From NCBI RefSeq assembly GCF_009068765.1, contig NZ_CP035534.1, positions 1,922,001 to 1,986,000 on the forward strand: DNA of 64,000 nt, written 5' to 3'. The DNA is from Sulfurimonas hydrogeniphila (GTDB lineage Bacteria; Campylobacterota; Campylobacteria; Campylobacterales; Sulfurimonadaceae). The position numbers and the translations under genes are program-made. Shown one piece after another: positions 1 through 8,293 of this stretch; position 1 is the stretch's first letter, and each line of letters starts with the position of its first letter. Under the pieces are notes generated by a model, which saw nothing but the letters and a program-made list of their open reading frames with translations, did no database searches and was not told the DNA's origin.

Positions 1-125
1 ACAAAGGCAAAAGTCTTGAAGAAGTTGCAAGTGAAGATGCAGGATATCTGCGATGGATGTTGAAGAATATGGAAAATATTGATGAAGATCTGCGCTACTC
101 TATCAACTACTACCTGGAGTCATAA
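1..125 (+). CDS. C-terminal end of a DnaQ-like 3'-5' exonuclease family protein (partial)
   Basis: The third frame is open from the window edge and ends at TAA 123-125. The visible 40 residues are KGKSLEEVASEDAGYLRWML followed by an acidic, Leu/Tyr-rich helix. A GK-x-leEva-x-D-x-gYLrW tail is typical of proteins with a DnaQ-type exonuclease domain upstream, but the catalytic part lies outside the window, so the function is inferred from the tail alone. The gene converges on the antiporter gene and the two coding ends overlap by 23 nt. An unrelated protein with a DUF3820-like tail is the main alternative. Confidence 0.5.
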   Translation, partial: KGKSLEEVASEDAGYLRWMLKNMENIDEDLRYSINYYLES

Positions 126-1455
126 ATCCAAACAGTATAAACAGAAAAAAAGCAATAAAACCGCTTATAAGCGCATAAGGGAGTTGTGTCTTTACATGTT
201 CGATTACCTCACAATCACTTGCCAAAGAGGAGATAATTGTCGTATCAGAAATAGGAGAACAGTGATCCCCAAAAACACCGCCGCTGATAACCGCTCCTAT
301 TGCCAAAGCCACATCAGCATCCATCCCAACAGCCATCGGTACGGCTATGGGTATCATAATGCTGAAAGTACCCCAGGATGTTCCTGTGGAAAAGGAGATG
401 ATGCTGCTGAGCAAAAATATCACACCGCTTAAAAGAAACAGACTCAGAGACTCATTGGCAAGTGAAGCCAGATACTCCCCTGTTTTCAAGTCAACCGTTA
501 CTTCTCCTATAGCAAAAGCAAAAAGCAGTATCACAGCAATCGGAAAAAGTTTTTTGGCTCCAATGTAAGCGCTTTTTGTATAAGTTTTTACAGACATGTT
601 TTTTGTCCCGACATAATAGAGAAACATTACACTCAAAGTAGCAAGCATTGTATAGTAAATAGAAGTCGAACCGCTTCCTTTGAGCATATTGCCCTCTCCC
701 GTTATGTATAAGAATACAAACACAAATGCAATCATCAAAAAGATCGGGATAAGCATATAATTCATACTCACATGCGCGTTTACATGTAAAGAAGTTTTGG
801 CTAAAGACAGCTTGGCATGTTTCATCGCGCCAATGTCAATATTAAACCAAACAGCCAAAAAAGTAACAATTAAAGCACTCATGGCATAAAAATTATACAT
901 GACGCTATGGAGTAATAAATTTACATTATCACCTTCTATGATGCCTGTTTGTATTTGCGTCGCAATCAGTCCGAGTAAAAGCGCACCCCAGCCGTTAAGA
1001 ACAATTAAAGAGCTGACAGGCGCAGAAGTGGAGTCACAGACAAAAGCCAGTTTGGCATGCGGCACTTTTTCTTTGTCGCAAAGCGGTCTGCCGACAGCTC
1101 CTGCTATTAAAGCAGTTATGGAAGATTCTATAAAAATCAATACACCGATAAAGTAACTGACAAGCAAAGCGGAACGGGGAGAATTGACAAGTCTTGTTTT
1201 TTGGGTCATAAAAGAGACAAATCCGTTAATGCCTCCGCTTTTTTGCATCAACTCCATAACGCTTCCGACAAGCACTGCAAAAGCCAGTGTCTTAAGTATC
1301 CACCCTTCACTTAACAAAGAGAAAAAAAGTGCAACGAGAGCATCAGCCGTTGCAAGGAATGAAAAACCATGCAGAAAAAAAAGTCCTAAAAATATACCGC
1401 CAGATAAAGAGAGTACAATATTTTTGGTATAGAGCGCCAAAACAATGGCTAACAA
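103..1455 (-). CDS. NhaC-family Na+/H+ antiporter
   Basis: This is a 450-residue polytopic inner-membrane protein with about 11-12 hydrophobic segments. Family-typical stretches include ALIAGAVGRPLCDK, CDSTSAPVSSLIVLNGWG and GGVFGDHCSPISDTTIISS, the last being the conserved GDHCSPISDT motif of the NhaC/ArsB-related antiporters. Members exchange Na+ for H+ across the inner membrane. The first usable start is TTG at 1455. The frame stays open upstream to the stop of the preceding gene at 1498 and reads LSVLPSLLAIVLAL, which looks like the normal family N-terminus, so the true start may be a rarer codon a little upstream. The GNAT gene 42 nt upstream on the same strand probably shares the transcript. 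Confidence 0.85.
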   Translation of the reverse strand: MLAIVLALYTKNIVLSLSGGIFLGLFFLHGFSFLATADALVALFFSLLSEGWILKTLAFAVLVGSVMELMQKSGGINGFVSFMTQKTRLVNSPRSALLVSYFIGVLIFIESSITALIAGAVGRPLCDKEKVPHAKLAFVCDSTSAPVSSLIVLNGWGALLLGLIATQIQTGIIEGDNVNLLLHSVMYNFYAMSALIVTFLAVWFNIDIGAMKHAKLSLAKTSLHVNAHVSMNYMLIPIFLMIAFVFVFLYITGEGNMLKGSGSTSIYYTMLATLSVMFLYYVGTKNMSVKTYTKSAYIGAKKLFPIAVILLFAFAIGEVTVDLKTGEYLASLANESLSLFLLSGVIFLLSSIISFSTGTSWGTFSIMIPIAVPMAVGMDADVALAIGAVISGGVFGDHCSPISDTTIISSLASDCEVIEHVKTQLPYALISGFIAFFLFILFGFMTPGSS

Positions 1456-1497
1456 AGAGGGGAGAACCGAGAGAAAAGAGAGTTCTATAAGAAGCCT

Positions 1498-2121
1498 TTA
1501 GAATTCCATAGCCAGAAGCATAACACCGGCTCTGCCAAAAATTTCTCTGTACGCATCACACTCTTTTTTATCGACAATTTCAAAGCCGAGTCTTTTGTAA
1601 AAAAGTTCTGCTTCCAAAGACCCTATCTCTATAACGGTCTGTACAATACTGTAGCCCTTGAGTCTTGCAGTGAGCAGACTTTTTTGCATCAATGCTTTGA
1701 GTACACCCACATCAATAAATCCCTCAAGTTCTTCCATAAAATCAAACATCAATCTGCTTTTGCTTGTATTAAAACTGCATTCATACACAACTTCCAACGG
1801 TTTTTGGATCTCATCACCGCAACCTATCTCTTTGAGGGCCTCTTCAAAAGCCTCTTTTGTTGCAATTCTGGGCTCATAGCTGCATAAGCTCCCCACACTC
1901 TTTCCGTCCATTTGCGCTATTAAAAAATTTTTGTAATGGCAATGGCTTTTTGACTGTGTCTGTGTAAGCTTTTGTAGTTTTTCCAAGACTTCTGTATCAT
2001 TATCTGTCCCAAAAAGCACATCAAAAAGACCCTTCTTTTTTCCTGCCCGTGAACTTTGTAAAATCATTTGTGCTAAAAAAGAAGCATCTTCAGCCGTAGC
2101 CTGTTTTATTTTAAGACTCAT
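1498..2121 (-). CDS. GNAT-family N-acetyltransferase
   Basis: The 207-residue product has the general shape of a GCN5-related acetyltransferase: an N-terminal (I/L)xxATxxDA segment, a central strand region with VGSLCSYEP, and a C-terminal EAELFYKRLGFEIVDKKE, the usual GNAT end in which the side chain of a FYxxxGF motif packs on CoA. The substrate is not evident. I chose ATG 2121 with GGA eight bases upstream over the TTG at 2133, which has no ribosome binding site. It sits directly upstream of the NhaC-type antiporter on the same strand. Confidence 0.7.
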   Translation of the reverse strand: MSLKIKQATAEDASFLAQMILQSSRAGKKKGLFDVLFGTDNDTEVLEKLQKLTQTQSKSHCHYKNFLIAQMDGKSVGSLCSYEPRIATKEAFEEALKEIGCGDEIQKPLEVVYECSFNTSKSRLMFDFMEELEGFIDVGVLKALMQKSLLTARLKGYSIVQTVIEIGSLEAELFYKRLGFEIVDKKECDAYREIFGRAGVMLLAMEF

Positions 2122-2166
2122 TGTTTTATCCAAACTTTAATTTTATCTATTTTACTCTTGACATCG

Positions 2167-2172
2167 TATAAT
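2167..2172 (+). promoter_or_regulatory. -10 box of the L,D-transpeptidase gene
   Basis: A perfect TATAAT lies 20 bases before the ATG at 2192, in the short gap between divergent genes. Campylobacterota vegetative promoters rely on a strong -10 and a weak -35, and the upstream sequence here fits that pattern. Confidence 0.55.
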
Positions 2173-2191
2173 AGTAATAGTACCATACTTT

Positions 2192-2884
2192 ATGATAAAA
2201 AGTTTCTTAATTACAGCAAGTTTGTCAATTTTCTTGTTTTCTTCCCAGCAAATAGTGCTCGTTGTTGCCAATGATATGAACAGTTCATCGGCAAAACTCG
2301 AATGTTATGAGGGCTCAAACAAAGTCTTTGAGACGATGAGCGTCAATTTGGGGAAAAATGGATTAGGCTGGGGTGCAGAAAGCAGGGAATTTCAAAAAAA
2401 GCCTGATGAAGCGTTGAAATATGAAGGTGATAAAAAAGCACCTGCAGGGATTTTCAGCCTAAGTGCAATTTTTGGTTACGCTCCAAAAAGCAATTATAAA
2501 ATGCCCTATCTTTATGCTGAGAAAAATCTGATATGTGTTGATGATACAAACTCAAATTTCTATAATCAGATAATTATGGCACAGGGAGATGAAAAAAGCT
2601 TTGAATATATGAAACGAAACGATGTCCAGTACAAAACAGGCATAGTCGTTGATTATAACAAAAAGTCAGCAAGAGGAAGAGGTTCATGTATATTTATGCA
2701 TATTGAGCGTGCACCGAAGAGTCCCACTGTCGGCTGTACTTCCATGAGTGAAAAAGATATAAAAAAGATTGCCGGCTGGCTTGATAAGAAGAAAAACCCT
2801 GTTTTAGTGCAGATTCCAAAAAAATCCTCTAAAAAGGTTCTCAAACTTTATCCGCAGCTGAAAAATTCCGAATTGCTCAAATAA
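2192..2884 (+). CDS. L,D-transpeptidase (YkuD domain) family protein, exported
   Basis: The 230-residue protein begins with a hydrophobic signal segment (ITASLSIFLFSS). The centre has KKAPAGIFSLSAIFG, the substrate-groove motif of YkuD enzymes, and the active-site block FMHIERAPKSPTVGCTSM at about residues 168-185 holds the conserved His and the catalytic Cys in GCTS. Such enzymes cross-link or trim periplasmic peptidoglycan. In Campylobacterota related proteins (Pgp/Csd families) shape the cell, but those use different folds, so I do not assign a shape gene. It is transcribed alone and converges on argS. Confidence 0.82.
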   Translation: MIKSFLITASLSIFLFSSQQIVLVVANDMNSSSAKLECYEGSNKVFETMSVNLGKNGLGWGAESREFQKKPDEALKYEGDKKAPAGIFSLSAIFGYAPKSNYKMPYLYAEKNLICVDDTNSNFYNQIIMAQGDEKSFEYMKRNDVQYKTGIVVDYNKKSARGRGSCIFMHIERAPKSPTVGCTSMSEKDIKKIAGWLDKKKNPVLVQIPKKSSKKVLKLYPQLKNSELLK

Positions 2885-2885
2885 A

Positions 2886-2903
2886 AAGAGGATTACTCCT
2901 CTT
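2886..2903 (+). terminator. Hairpin between the L,D-transpeptidase gene and argS
   Basis: AAGAGGA-TTAC-TCCTCTT forms a seven-pair stem with a four-base loop, followed on the plus strand by CTTT. It begins just after the transpeptidase stop and includes the stop codon of argS, so it may serve both converging transcripts. Confidence 0.5.
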
Positions 2904-4488
2904 CTTTAGACATTTTATCTTTGGCTGCAATACCCATAAGTGAAAGTCCTGTTTTTATACTCAACGCAACCATCAGCATGAGCTTTAAAAGCTTTGCTTC
3001 ATCTTCTGTACCGATCATGCGCACATCATAATAAAACTTATGCAAAGAAGCTGCCAGAGATTTCAGGTAATCAGTTAATTTCTGCACCTGTCTTGTGTTA
3101 AAAGCATCTTCAATGATTTCAGGCAGCAAAAGTGCATCAAACAATAGTGTATCTGCATTTTCTCCAAGATTTTTCAAACTTGCATTTGCAATATCCTCTT
3201 TGGACACAGTTGCTTTGGAGAGCAGTGTCTGAATACGTGCATGTGCATATTGGATATAAAATATAGGATTCGAGCTGTCCTGTTTTTTAAACTCTGCCAA
3301 ATCAAATTCGAGTGCGGTATCGCTCTTTTTCGATGCAAAAATAAAACGCAGAGCATCTGCACCTATCTCTTCGACTATATCACTCATAAGTATGACATTG
3401 CCGGCACGCTTACTCATTTTATACGGTTCGCCGTCTTTTAAAAGACTTACCATCTGAGAAAGCAGCACTTCAAGTTTTTTTGAGTCATATCCAAGATATT
3501 CAACTGCTGCCTTCACACGGGCAATGTATCCGTGATGATCCGCTCCCCAGATATTAATATAATGATCATACCCGCGTTCAAATTTTTGATTGTGATAGAC
3601 TATATCGCCGGCAAGATAAGTCGGGCGACCGTCTTCACGGACAACAACTCTGTCTTTTTCATCACCTTTAGCCTCTGAAGCTATCCAGAGTTTGCCCTCT
3701 TTTTCATAAATGCCGTCGCCCATTTTTTGCATCACTCTGCCCCAGTCAGCATACAAAGTTGATTCATACACAAAAGTGTCAAAGAAAATATTCAAATCAC
3801 CCAAATCTTTGACAATGATTTTCATCACTTCATCTTTTGCCCAAAGCGCCAACTCTTTTTGACGAGATTCATCATAAAAAATTTCTCTGCCGAATTTTTC
3901 CATCGCATCACGGGCAAGTGCATCCAAATACTCTCCGCGGTAATAACTCTCAGGATATTCTACCGTTTCATCTAAAAGATGATCTCTTGCATAAAGCTGA
4001 ATAGAAAGTCCAAGCAGATCAATCTGATTGCCGGCATCATTTACATAATATTCGGCTGTTATATCATATCCGAGATGTTTTGCCAGACGGTACAGAGTAT
4101 CGCCGTAAACAGCACCTCTTGCATGACCGATATGCAGAGGTCCGGTTGGATTTGCACTGACAAATTCTAAAAGTATTTTTTGGTTTTTTTCCTGTTTTGC
4201 AAACTCTGCAGGATTCTCCAAAGCCCAGGAAGCATACTCAGCTAAAAAATCTTCACTTAAACGAAAATTCAAATAGCCTTTGACGGCCTCTACTTTGGAA
4301 AATACTTCACTCTCTTCAAAAGATGAAGCCAGTTCATCCGCAATGACCATCGGAGATTTTCTGAGTTCTTTTGCCAAAGAAAATGCTATAGGAGTAGCAA
4401 AGTGACCAAAAGAACGATCACGTGGCTTTTCTAAAACAACTTCACGACCTATTTTTTCGCGTAATAACGCCGATACACGTTGTTTCAA
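2893..4488 (-). CDS. argS: Arginyl-tRNA synthetase
   Basis: The 531-residue protein is a complete class I synthetase. The N-terminal Add-1 domain contains GHFATPIAFSLAK, the HIGH signature is PTGPLHIGHARGAVYGD near residue 118, the YVNDAGNQIDLLG block follows, and the C-terminal DALR domain contains GADALRFIF and an anticodon-binding helix bundle. It charges tRNA-Arg with arginine. The start lies 3 nt after the tatA stop. The order gmk-tatA-argS is conserved in Helicobacter and Campylobacter, so this is part of a long operon. Confidence 0.97.
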   Translation of the reverse strand: MKQRVSALLREKIGREVVLEKPRDRSFGHFATPIAFSLAKELRKSPMVIADELASSFEESEVFSKVEAVKGYLNFRLSEDFLAEYASWALENPAEFAKQEKNQKILLEFVSANPTGPLHIGHARGAVYGDTLYRLAKHLGYDITAEYYVNDAGNQIDLLGLSIQLYARDHLLDETVEYPESYYRGEYLDALARDAMEKFGREIFYDESRQKELALWAKDEVMKIIVKDLGDLNIFFDTFVYESTLYADWGRVMQKMGDGIYEKEGKLWIASEAKGDEKDRVVVREDGRPTYLAGDIVYHNQKFERGYDHYINIWGADHHGYIARVKAAVEYLGYDSKKLEVLLSQMVSLLKDGEPYKMSKRAGNVILMSDIVEEIGADALRFIFASKKSDTALEFDLAEFKKQDSSNPIFYIQYAHARIQTLLSKATVSKEDIANASLKNLGENADTLLFDALLLPEIIEDAFNTRQVQKLTDYLKSLAASLHKFYYDVRMIGTEDEAKLLKLMLMVALSIKTGLSLMGIAAKDKMSKEEE

Positions 4489-4491
4489 TGT

Positions 4492-4722
4492 TTAGGCTTG
4501 TGTTGTAGATTTAGGAGTTGATTCAGTAGAAGCTACTTCATCACTTTTTTCAACTTTTTTCGGTGTCTCAACTTCTACTTCATCAACCTCTTTCATTTCT
4601 GCTTTGAAGTTTTTGATTCCTTTTCCGAGACCTTTTGCTAAATCAGGTATCTTTTTTGCTCCAAATAATAAAACGATAATTCCGAAGATTATCAGTAGTT
4701 CAGTTCCACTAGGCATTCCCAT
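4492..4722 (-). CDS. tatA: Sec-independent translocase protein TatA/E
   Basis: The 76-residue protein has the TatA architecture: a short periplasmic N-terminus, a transmembrane helix ([20 protein letters not shown]), the [14 protein letters not shown] hinge, an amphipathic helix ([13 protein letters not shown]) and an acidic Lys/Thr-rich tail. It forms the pore-like component that moves folded, cofactor-bearing proteins across the inner membrane. That suits an organism rich in periplasmic redox enzymes. tatB and tatC are not in the window. Confidence 0.95.
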   Translation of the reverse strand: MGMPSGTELLIIFGIIVLLFGAKKIPDLAKGLGKGIKNFKAEMKEVDEVEVETPKKVEKSDEVASTESTPKSTTQA

Positions 4723-4809
4723 ATTTTTTCCTTGTTATAAATTATGTTGTGAAGTATAACTCACATTTGCTGTAAATTCTCTTATCACTATATATTATGT
4801 TTTGAAGTT

Positions 4810-5430
4810 TTACAAATCTTCCCATTTTTGGACAAATTTGTTAATCTCTTCATTTGATTTTTTAAATCTTGCAACAGTTGCAATAAGACGCAGTTTTTCA
4901 GCAGCAGCATCCAAATCATCATTTATCAAAAGATATTCATACTCAGAGACTCTCTGAATTTCACGTCTGGCCATTTGAATTCTGCGTTCTATCACTTCCT
5001 GCGCATCCGTCTGTCTGTTTTGCAGTCTTCTTTTCAATTCACTCAGCGTCGGTGGCGTAATAAACACAGAAGTTGTAATATCCCCGAGCCGACTGTTAAT
5101 TGCACTGTTCCCCTGCACGTCTATGTCAAAAATAACCAGTTTTCCTTCAGAGAGCGCTTTTTTAACCGGCTTGAGTGAAGTTCCGTAGTAATTTCCATGC
5201 ACAATGGCATACTCTAAAAACTGATCTTCTTCTATCTCTTTTTTAAACTCTTCTTCATCCACAAAATAATAATCCACACCATCCGCTTCTCCCTCTCTCA
5301 TGGGACGTGTTGTTGTAGATATGGAAAAATAACATTCACCGATATCATCGATAATTTTATGGATTAAAGAACTTTTTCCCGCCCCGCTTGGACCGGAAAG
5401 AACCAAAACTGCCCCGTGAATAGCACTCAT
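4810..5430 (-). CDS. gmk: Guanylate kinase
   Basis: The 206-residue enzyme phosphorylates GMP to GDP with ATP. The P-loop is LSGPSGAGKSSLIHKI at residues 11-26. The GMP-binding region contains STTTRPMREGEADGVDYYFV, and the lid is in RLQNRQTDAQEVIERRI. The ATG overlaps the stop of the upstream acidic-protein gene as ATGA, so the two are translationally coupled. The length is normal for the family. Confidence 0.97.
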   Translation of the reverse strand: MSAIHGAVLVLSGPSGAGKSSLIHKIIDDIGECYFSISTTTRPMREGEADGVDYYFVDEEEFKKEIEEDQFLEYAIVHGNYYGTSLKPVKKALSEGKLVIFDIDVQGNSAINSRLGDITTSVFITPPTLSELKRRLQNRQTDAQEVIERRIQMARREIQRVSEYEYLLINDDLDAAAEKLRLIATVARFKKSNEEINKFVQKWEDL

Positions 5431-6773
5431 GAGTTGTCACCCAATGTAATATTTATACTGATTTTCATTCCTTTCATAGATGCTGCAACATCTTTGTCAC
5501 TGAGTGCCTCAAGAAGTTTTTTCAGTGCTTCGACTCCACTGTTTTGTTCTTTATTCTCCTCTTCAGACTCTACTGTTTCTTCAGGTTCCAAAAGATCCGT
5601 CTCTTCTGCTGTTTCTTCCTCTGTCTCTTCTCCAAGAGCCTCTTTTAAATCTTTGCTTGTCAGGCTCTCCAACGGATCAATCTCGTTTTTTGCTATTTGA
5701 AGCAGAGTATCTTCATCCAGTTCGCTCTCTAAATCTTCTTGTGTCAGATTTTCAACAGCATTTTGAATTTCTTCTTCCAGGCTTGCATCTTCTGCCTCTT
5801 GCGGCATCTCTAAATCATCTACAGGATCACGCGAAATATCAACATCTGCTTCGTCTTCCAAATCCAATGCCAGATCCACTGCCAGGTCACCCTCTTTGGC
5901 ATTGAGTTCATCTGTGACAATTTCGTCTATTTCCTCTTCAAGCTCTTCTACTGTTGCTGTTTCGAGTTCTTGCAGTTCTTCGTCTTCAAGTGCTTTGACT
6001 TCCTCTTCCAAATCAAAACTCTCCTCCTCTGAAATATCAACGTCTGCTTCATCTTCCAGATCCAATGCCATGTCATAAGCCTCCATGAGATCCTCTTCTT
6101 CGGCAGATGCCTCTTCTGCTTCCGGTTTTTGCTCCGGTGCCTCTTCATCCAAAGACTCATCCAGGGAAAACTCTTCTTCATTTAATCCCATCTCATCCAG
6201 TTCCAGACTCTCAAGATCATTTTGTACTTCCTCATCAAAAGAGAGATCTTCTTCATTTTCATCAAGCAGATCTTTTACCTTCTGTGCCTCTTCATCATCC
6301 AGTACGCTTTCACCGAAATCTTCTTCATCATCATCCAAAATCAACTCATCATCCAGGTCCAAATCATCAGTCAGCGTATCCAAATCATCCAATTCTTCTA
6401 TTTCATTCTCTTGTGCATGCAGTTCTTCAACCGGCATCTCATCTGCTTCTTTTTTGATTTCTTTTTCCAACATCATAAAAAGTTCTACCAAATCAGTCGG
6501 TAAAAAAGGTTTTTTCAGTATTGATGAAAAAGAATCTCTCTCTTTGGCATCTTTTGCACATATAAACAGTGATTTCTTATATTTTATTTTTGCCTCTAAT
6601 TCATGCAGTAAATCATCAGTGTAAACACTGTCATCAACAATAAGCAAATCATAATCATGTGATGAAATCTCCTCAAGACCAGAGACTGTTTCTACTTCAT
6701 CAGAAGTTTTTTGTGCACTGAGCGTCACTAATTTATTTACAACGGGATTATCATTTAAAAGCAGTATTTTCAC
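5427..6773 (-). CDS. Highly acidic (poly-E/D) protein with receiver-like N-terminus
   Basis: The 448-residue protein has two parts. Residues 1-105 read like a degenerate response-regulator receiver: MKILLLNDNP, then LLIVDD with Asp 47/48, and a KKPF near residues 87-90. Residues 110-420 are almost entirely Glu/Asp with Leu and Ala. The segment ALDLEDEADVDIS occurs twice (236-248 and 302-314). The C-terminal 40 residues (VEALKKLLEALSDKDVAAS) form a normal amphipathic region. Its position between fliR and gmk matches the highly acidic protein of Campylobacter and the poly-E-rich protein of Helicobacter. Function is not established from sequence. Confidence 0.85.
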   Translation of the reverse strand: MKILLLNDNPVVNKLVTLSAQKTSDEVETVSGLEEISSHDYDLLIVDDSVYTDDLLHELEAKIKYKKSLFICAKDAKERDSFSSILKKPFLPTDLVELFMMLEKEIKKEADEMPVEELHAQENEIEELDDLDTLTDDLDLDDELILDDDEEDFGESVLDDEEAQKVKDLLDENEEDLSFDEEVQNDLESLELDEMGLNEEEFSLDESLDEEAPEQKPEAEEASAEEEDLMEAYDMALDLEDEADVDISEEESFDLEEEVKALEDEELQELETATVEELEEEIDEIVTDELNAKEGDLAVDLALDLEDEADVDISRDPVDDLEMPQEAEDASLEEEIQNAVENLTQEDLESELDEDTLLQIAKNEIDPLESLTSKDLKEALGEETEEETAEETDLLEPEETVESEEENKEQNSGVEALKKLLEALSDKDVAASMKGMKISINITLGDNS

Positions 6774-6844
6774 GCATATTCCTTTGGATGATCTATTGAT
6801 TGAATTTCAAAAATCTCTATTAGCACTATTGTATCAAAAAAAAA

Positions 6845-7609
6845 CTAAAAAAGTATTTCCAAAGAGTTAAATGCTTCTTGAATTTCTCCCTTGAGTAATA
6901 GCATAATTGTAGTAAAAGTTGCTATAAGCACGACAAAAGCCACCATTATTTTAATAGGAAAACCAATGACCAGAAGGTTAAACTGAGGCATTGTCTTCAT
7001 AAGCATCCCAAATATGACATCGGCCAGCCATGAAAGTGCAATTACGGGAAAAGCAATAATAAAACCGACCAAAAACATGTTTGATGCCGCATGCATAATG
7101 TAGTGGAACAGATCTTTACTCATCATAAAACCGCCCAGAGGCACTGTTTTTAAAGAATGGTCGACAAAAAGCAGCATCCAGTGATGCAGATTGAGTACAA
7201 GCAAAATCATTAAGCCCATCAAAGAGAGAAACTGAGAAATTATAGGCATTGAAATGCCTGACTGCGGATCAATAGCACTTGCCATCGAAAAGCCCATCAT
7301 AAAAGATATTTGACCGCCTGCAAAAGTAATGACATTATAGGCAAGCTGCAATACAACGCCCACTGACAGACCCAGCAAAAGTTCACCCAGTATAGCAATG
7401 ACAACAGTAGGCACATCAATACTTATATGCAGAGGAGGCATAGAAGAGTAAAAAACGACTGTAAAGAAAAAAGCCATGGTCGCTTTAATGTTCATTGGGA
7501 TATTTTGATGATTGAAAATAGGCACAGCAATAAACAATCCGGCAAAACGAAAAAAAAGCAAAAGAAAGGCTACTACATTCGTTTCGTTAAGTATCTGTGT
7601 CCATCCCAC
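6845..7609 (-). CDS. fliR: Flagellar export apparatus protein FliR
   Basis: The 254-residue membrane protein has about six transmembrane segments. Family hallmarks are FRFAGLFIAVPIF near the N-terminus, GLSVGVVLQLAYNVITFAGG, the MGFSMASAIDPQSG stretch, and the C-terminal PQFNLLVIGFPIKIMVAF. FliR joins FliP and FliQ in the export gate of the flagellar type III apparatus, which implies a motile organism. It sits between an ABC ATPase gene (10 nt upstream) and the acidic-protein gene. Confidence 0.95.
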   Translation of the reverse strand: MGWTQILNETNVVAFLLLFFRFAGLFIAVPIFNHQNIPMNIKATMAFFFTVVFYSSMPPLHISIDVPTVVIAILGELLLGLSVGVVLQLAYNVITFAGGQISFMMGFSMASAIDPQSGISMPIISQFLSLMGLMILLVLNLHHWMLLFVDHSLKTVPLGGFMMSKDLFHYIMHAASNMFLVGFIIAFPVIALSWLADVIFGMLMKTMPQFNLLVIGFPIKIMVAFVVLIATFTTIMLLLKGEIQEAFNSLEILF

Positions 7610-7619
7610 TTTTCTAACC

Positions 7620-8264
7620 TTATTTAATTGGTTTCAATGCTTTGTCTTCAAGTTTATAGACTCGTTTACACATGTTGGCCAGATTATTGTCATGCGTTAC
7701 AAGTATCATACCGGCATCATTCTCCTGACAATAATCAAAAAAAAGTTTCATTACTTCCGCAGCCGTTTTATTGTCAAGATTTCCTGTCGGCTCATCGGCA
7801 AATATTATTGAAGGTTTTTTTGTCAAAACCCTTGCAATAGAGACACGCTGTTGCTGTCCGCCTGAGAGTTCCGTGACTTTTTGGTGCATACACTGCTCGA
7901 TTTCCAAATCTTTGATTAAACTGTTGTCTATCTCTTTTTGTGAAAGAATTTGGGCAACTTCAAGATTTTCATAGGCACTAAAGCCTTTAAAAAGATAATG
8001 GGATTGAAAAACTATACCGAGTTTGTTTCGTTTTATAAGCGTCAGCTCTTTTTTACTCATAGAGGCTGTCTCTTTTCCAAAAAGCGCAACAGTCCCCTTC
8101 TTTGGTTTCAAAAGAGTAGATAAAAGATGCAGCAACGTAGACTTTCCGCTCCCGCTCATACCGATAATAGCAATACTTTCATTACTTTCAAGAGAGAGGG
8201 AAACGTCAGAAAAAAGCTCATATTCAAATGAGTGTGATAAATTTTTGGCAGATAATAGATTCAT
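7620..8264 (-). CDS. ABC transporter ATP-binding protein, LolD/MacB type
   Basis: The 214-residue ATPase is complete: Walker A GMSGSGKSTLLHL (residues 35-47), Q-loop FQSHYLFKGF, signature LSGGQQQRVSIARVL, Walker B IIFADEPTGNLD and H-loop VTHD. The length and the GNLD after Walker B match the LolD/FtsE/MacB subgroup that powers lipoprotein release or peptide and macrolide export. No permease gene is adjacent; the partner must be elsewhere. In Campylobacter an ABC ATPase occupies the same place next to fliR. Confidence 0.88.
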   Translation of the reverse strand: MNLLSAKNLSHSFEYELFSDVSLSLESNESIAIIGMSGSGKSTLLHLLSTLLKPKKGTVALFGKETASMSKKELTLIKRNKLGIVFQSHYLFKGFSAYENLEVAQILSQKEIDNSLIKDLEIEQCMHQKVTELSGGQQQRVSIARVLTKKPSIIFADEPTGNLDNKTAAEVMKLFFDYCQENDAGMILVTHDNNLANMCKRVYKLEDKALKPIK

Positions 8265-8293
8265 AGGGCTATTATATTCTACTCTTGCTTATT

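Noticed and set aside
5416-6624. Several long Ser-rich and His/Leu-rich plus-strand frames opposite the acidic-protein gene
   Set aside because: They are antisense shadows of GAA/GAT-rich coding sequence; none has a ribosome binding site or non-repetitive composition.
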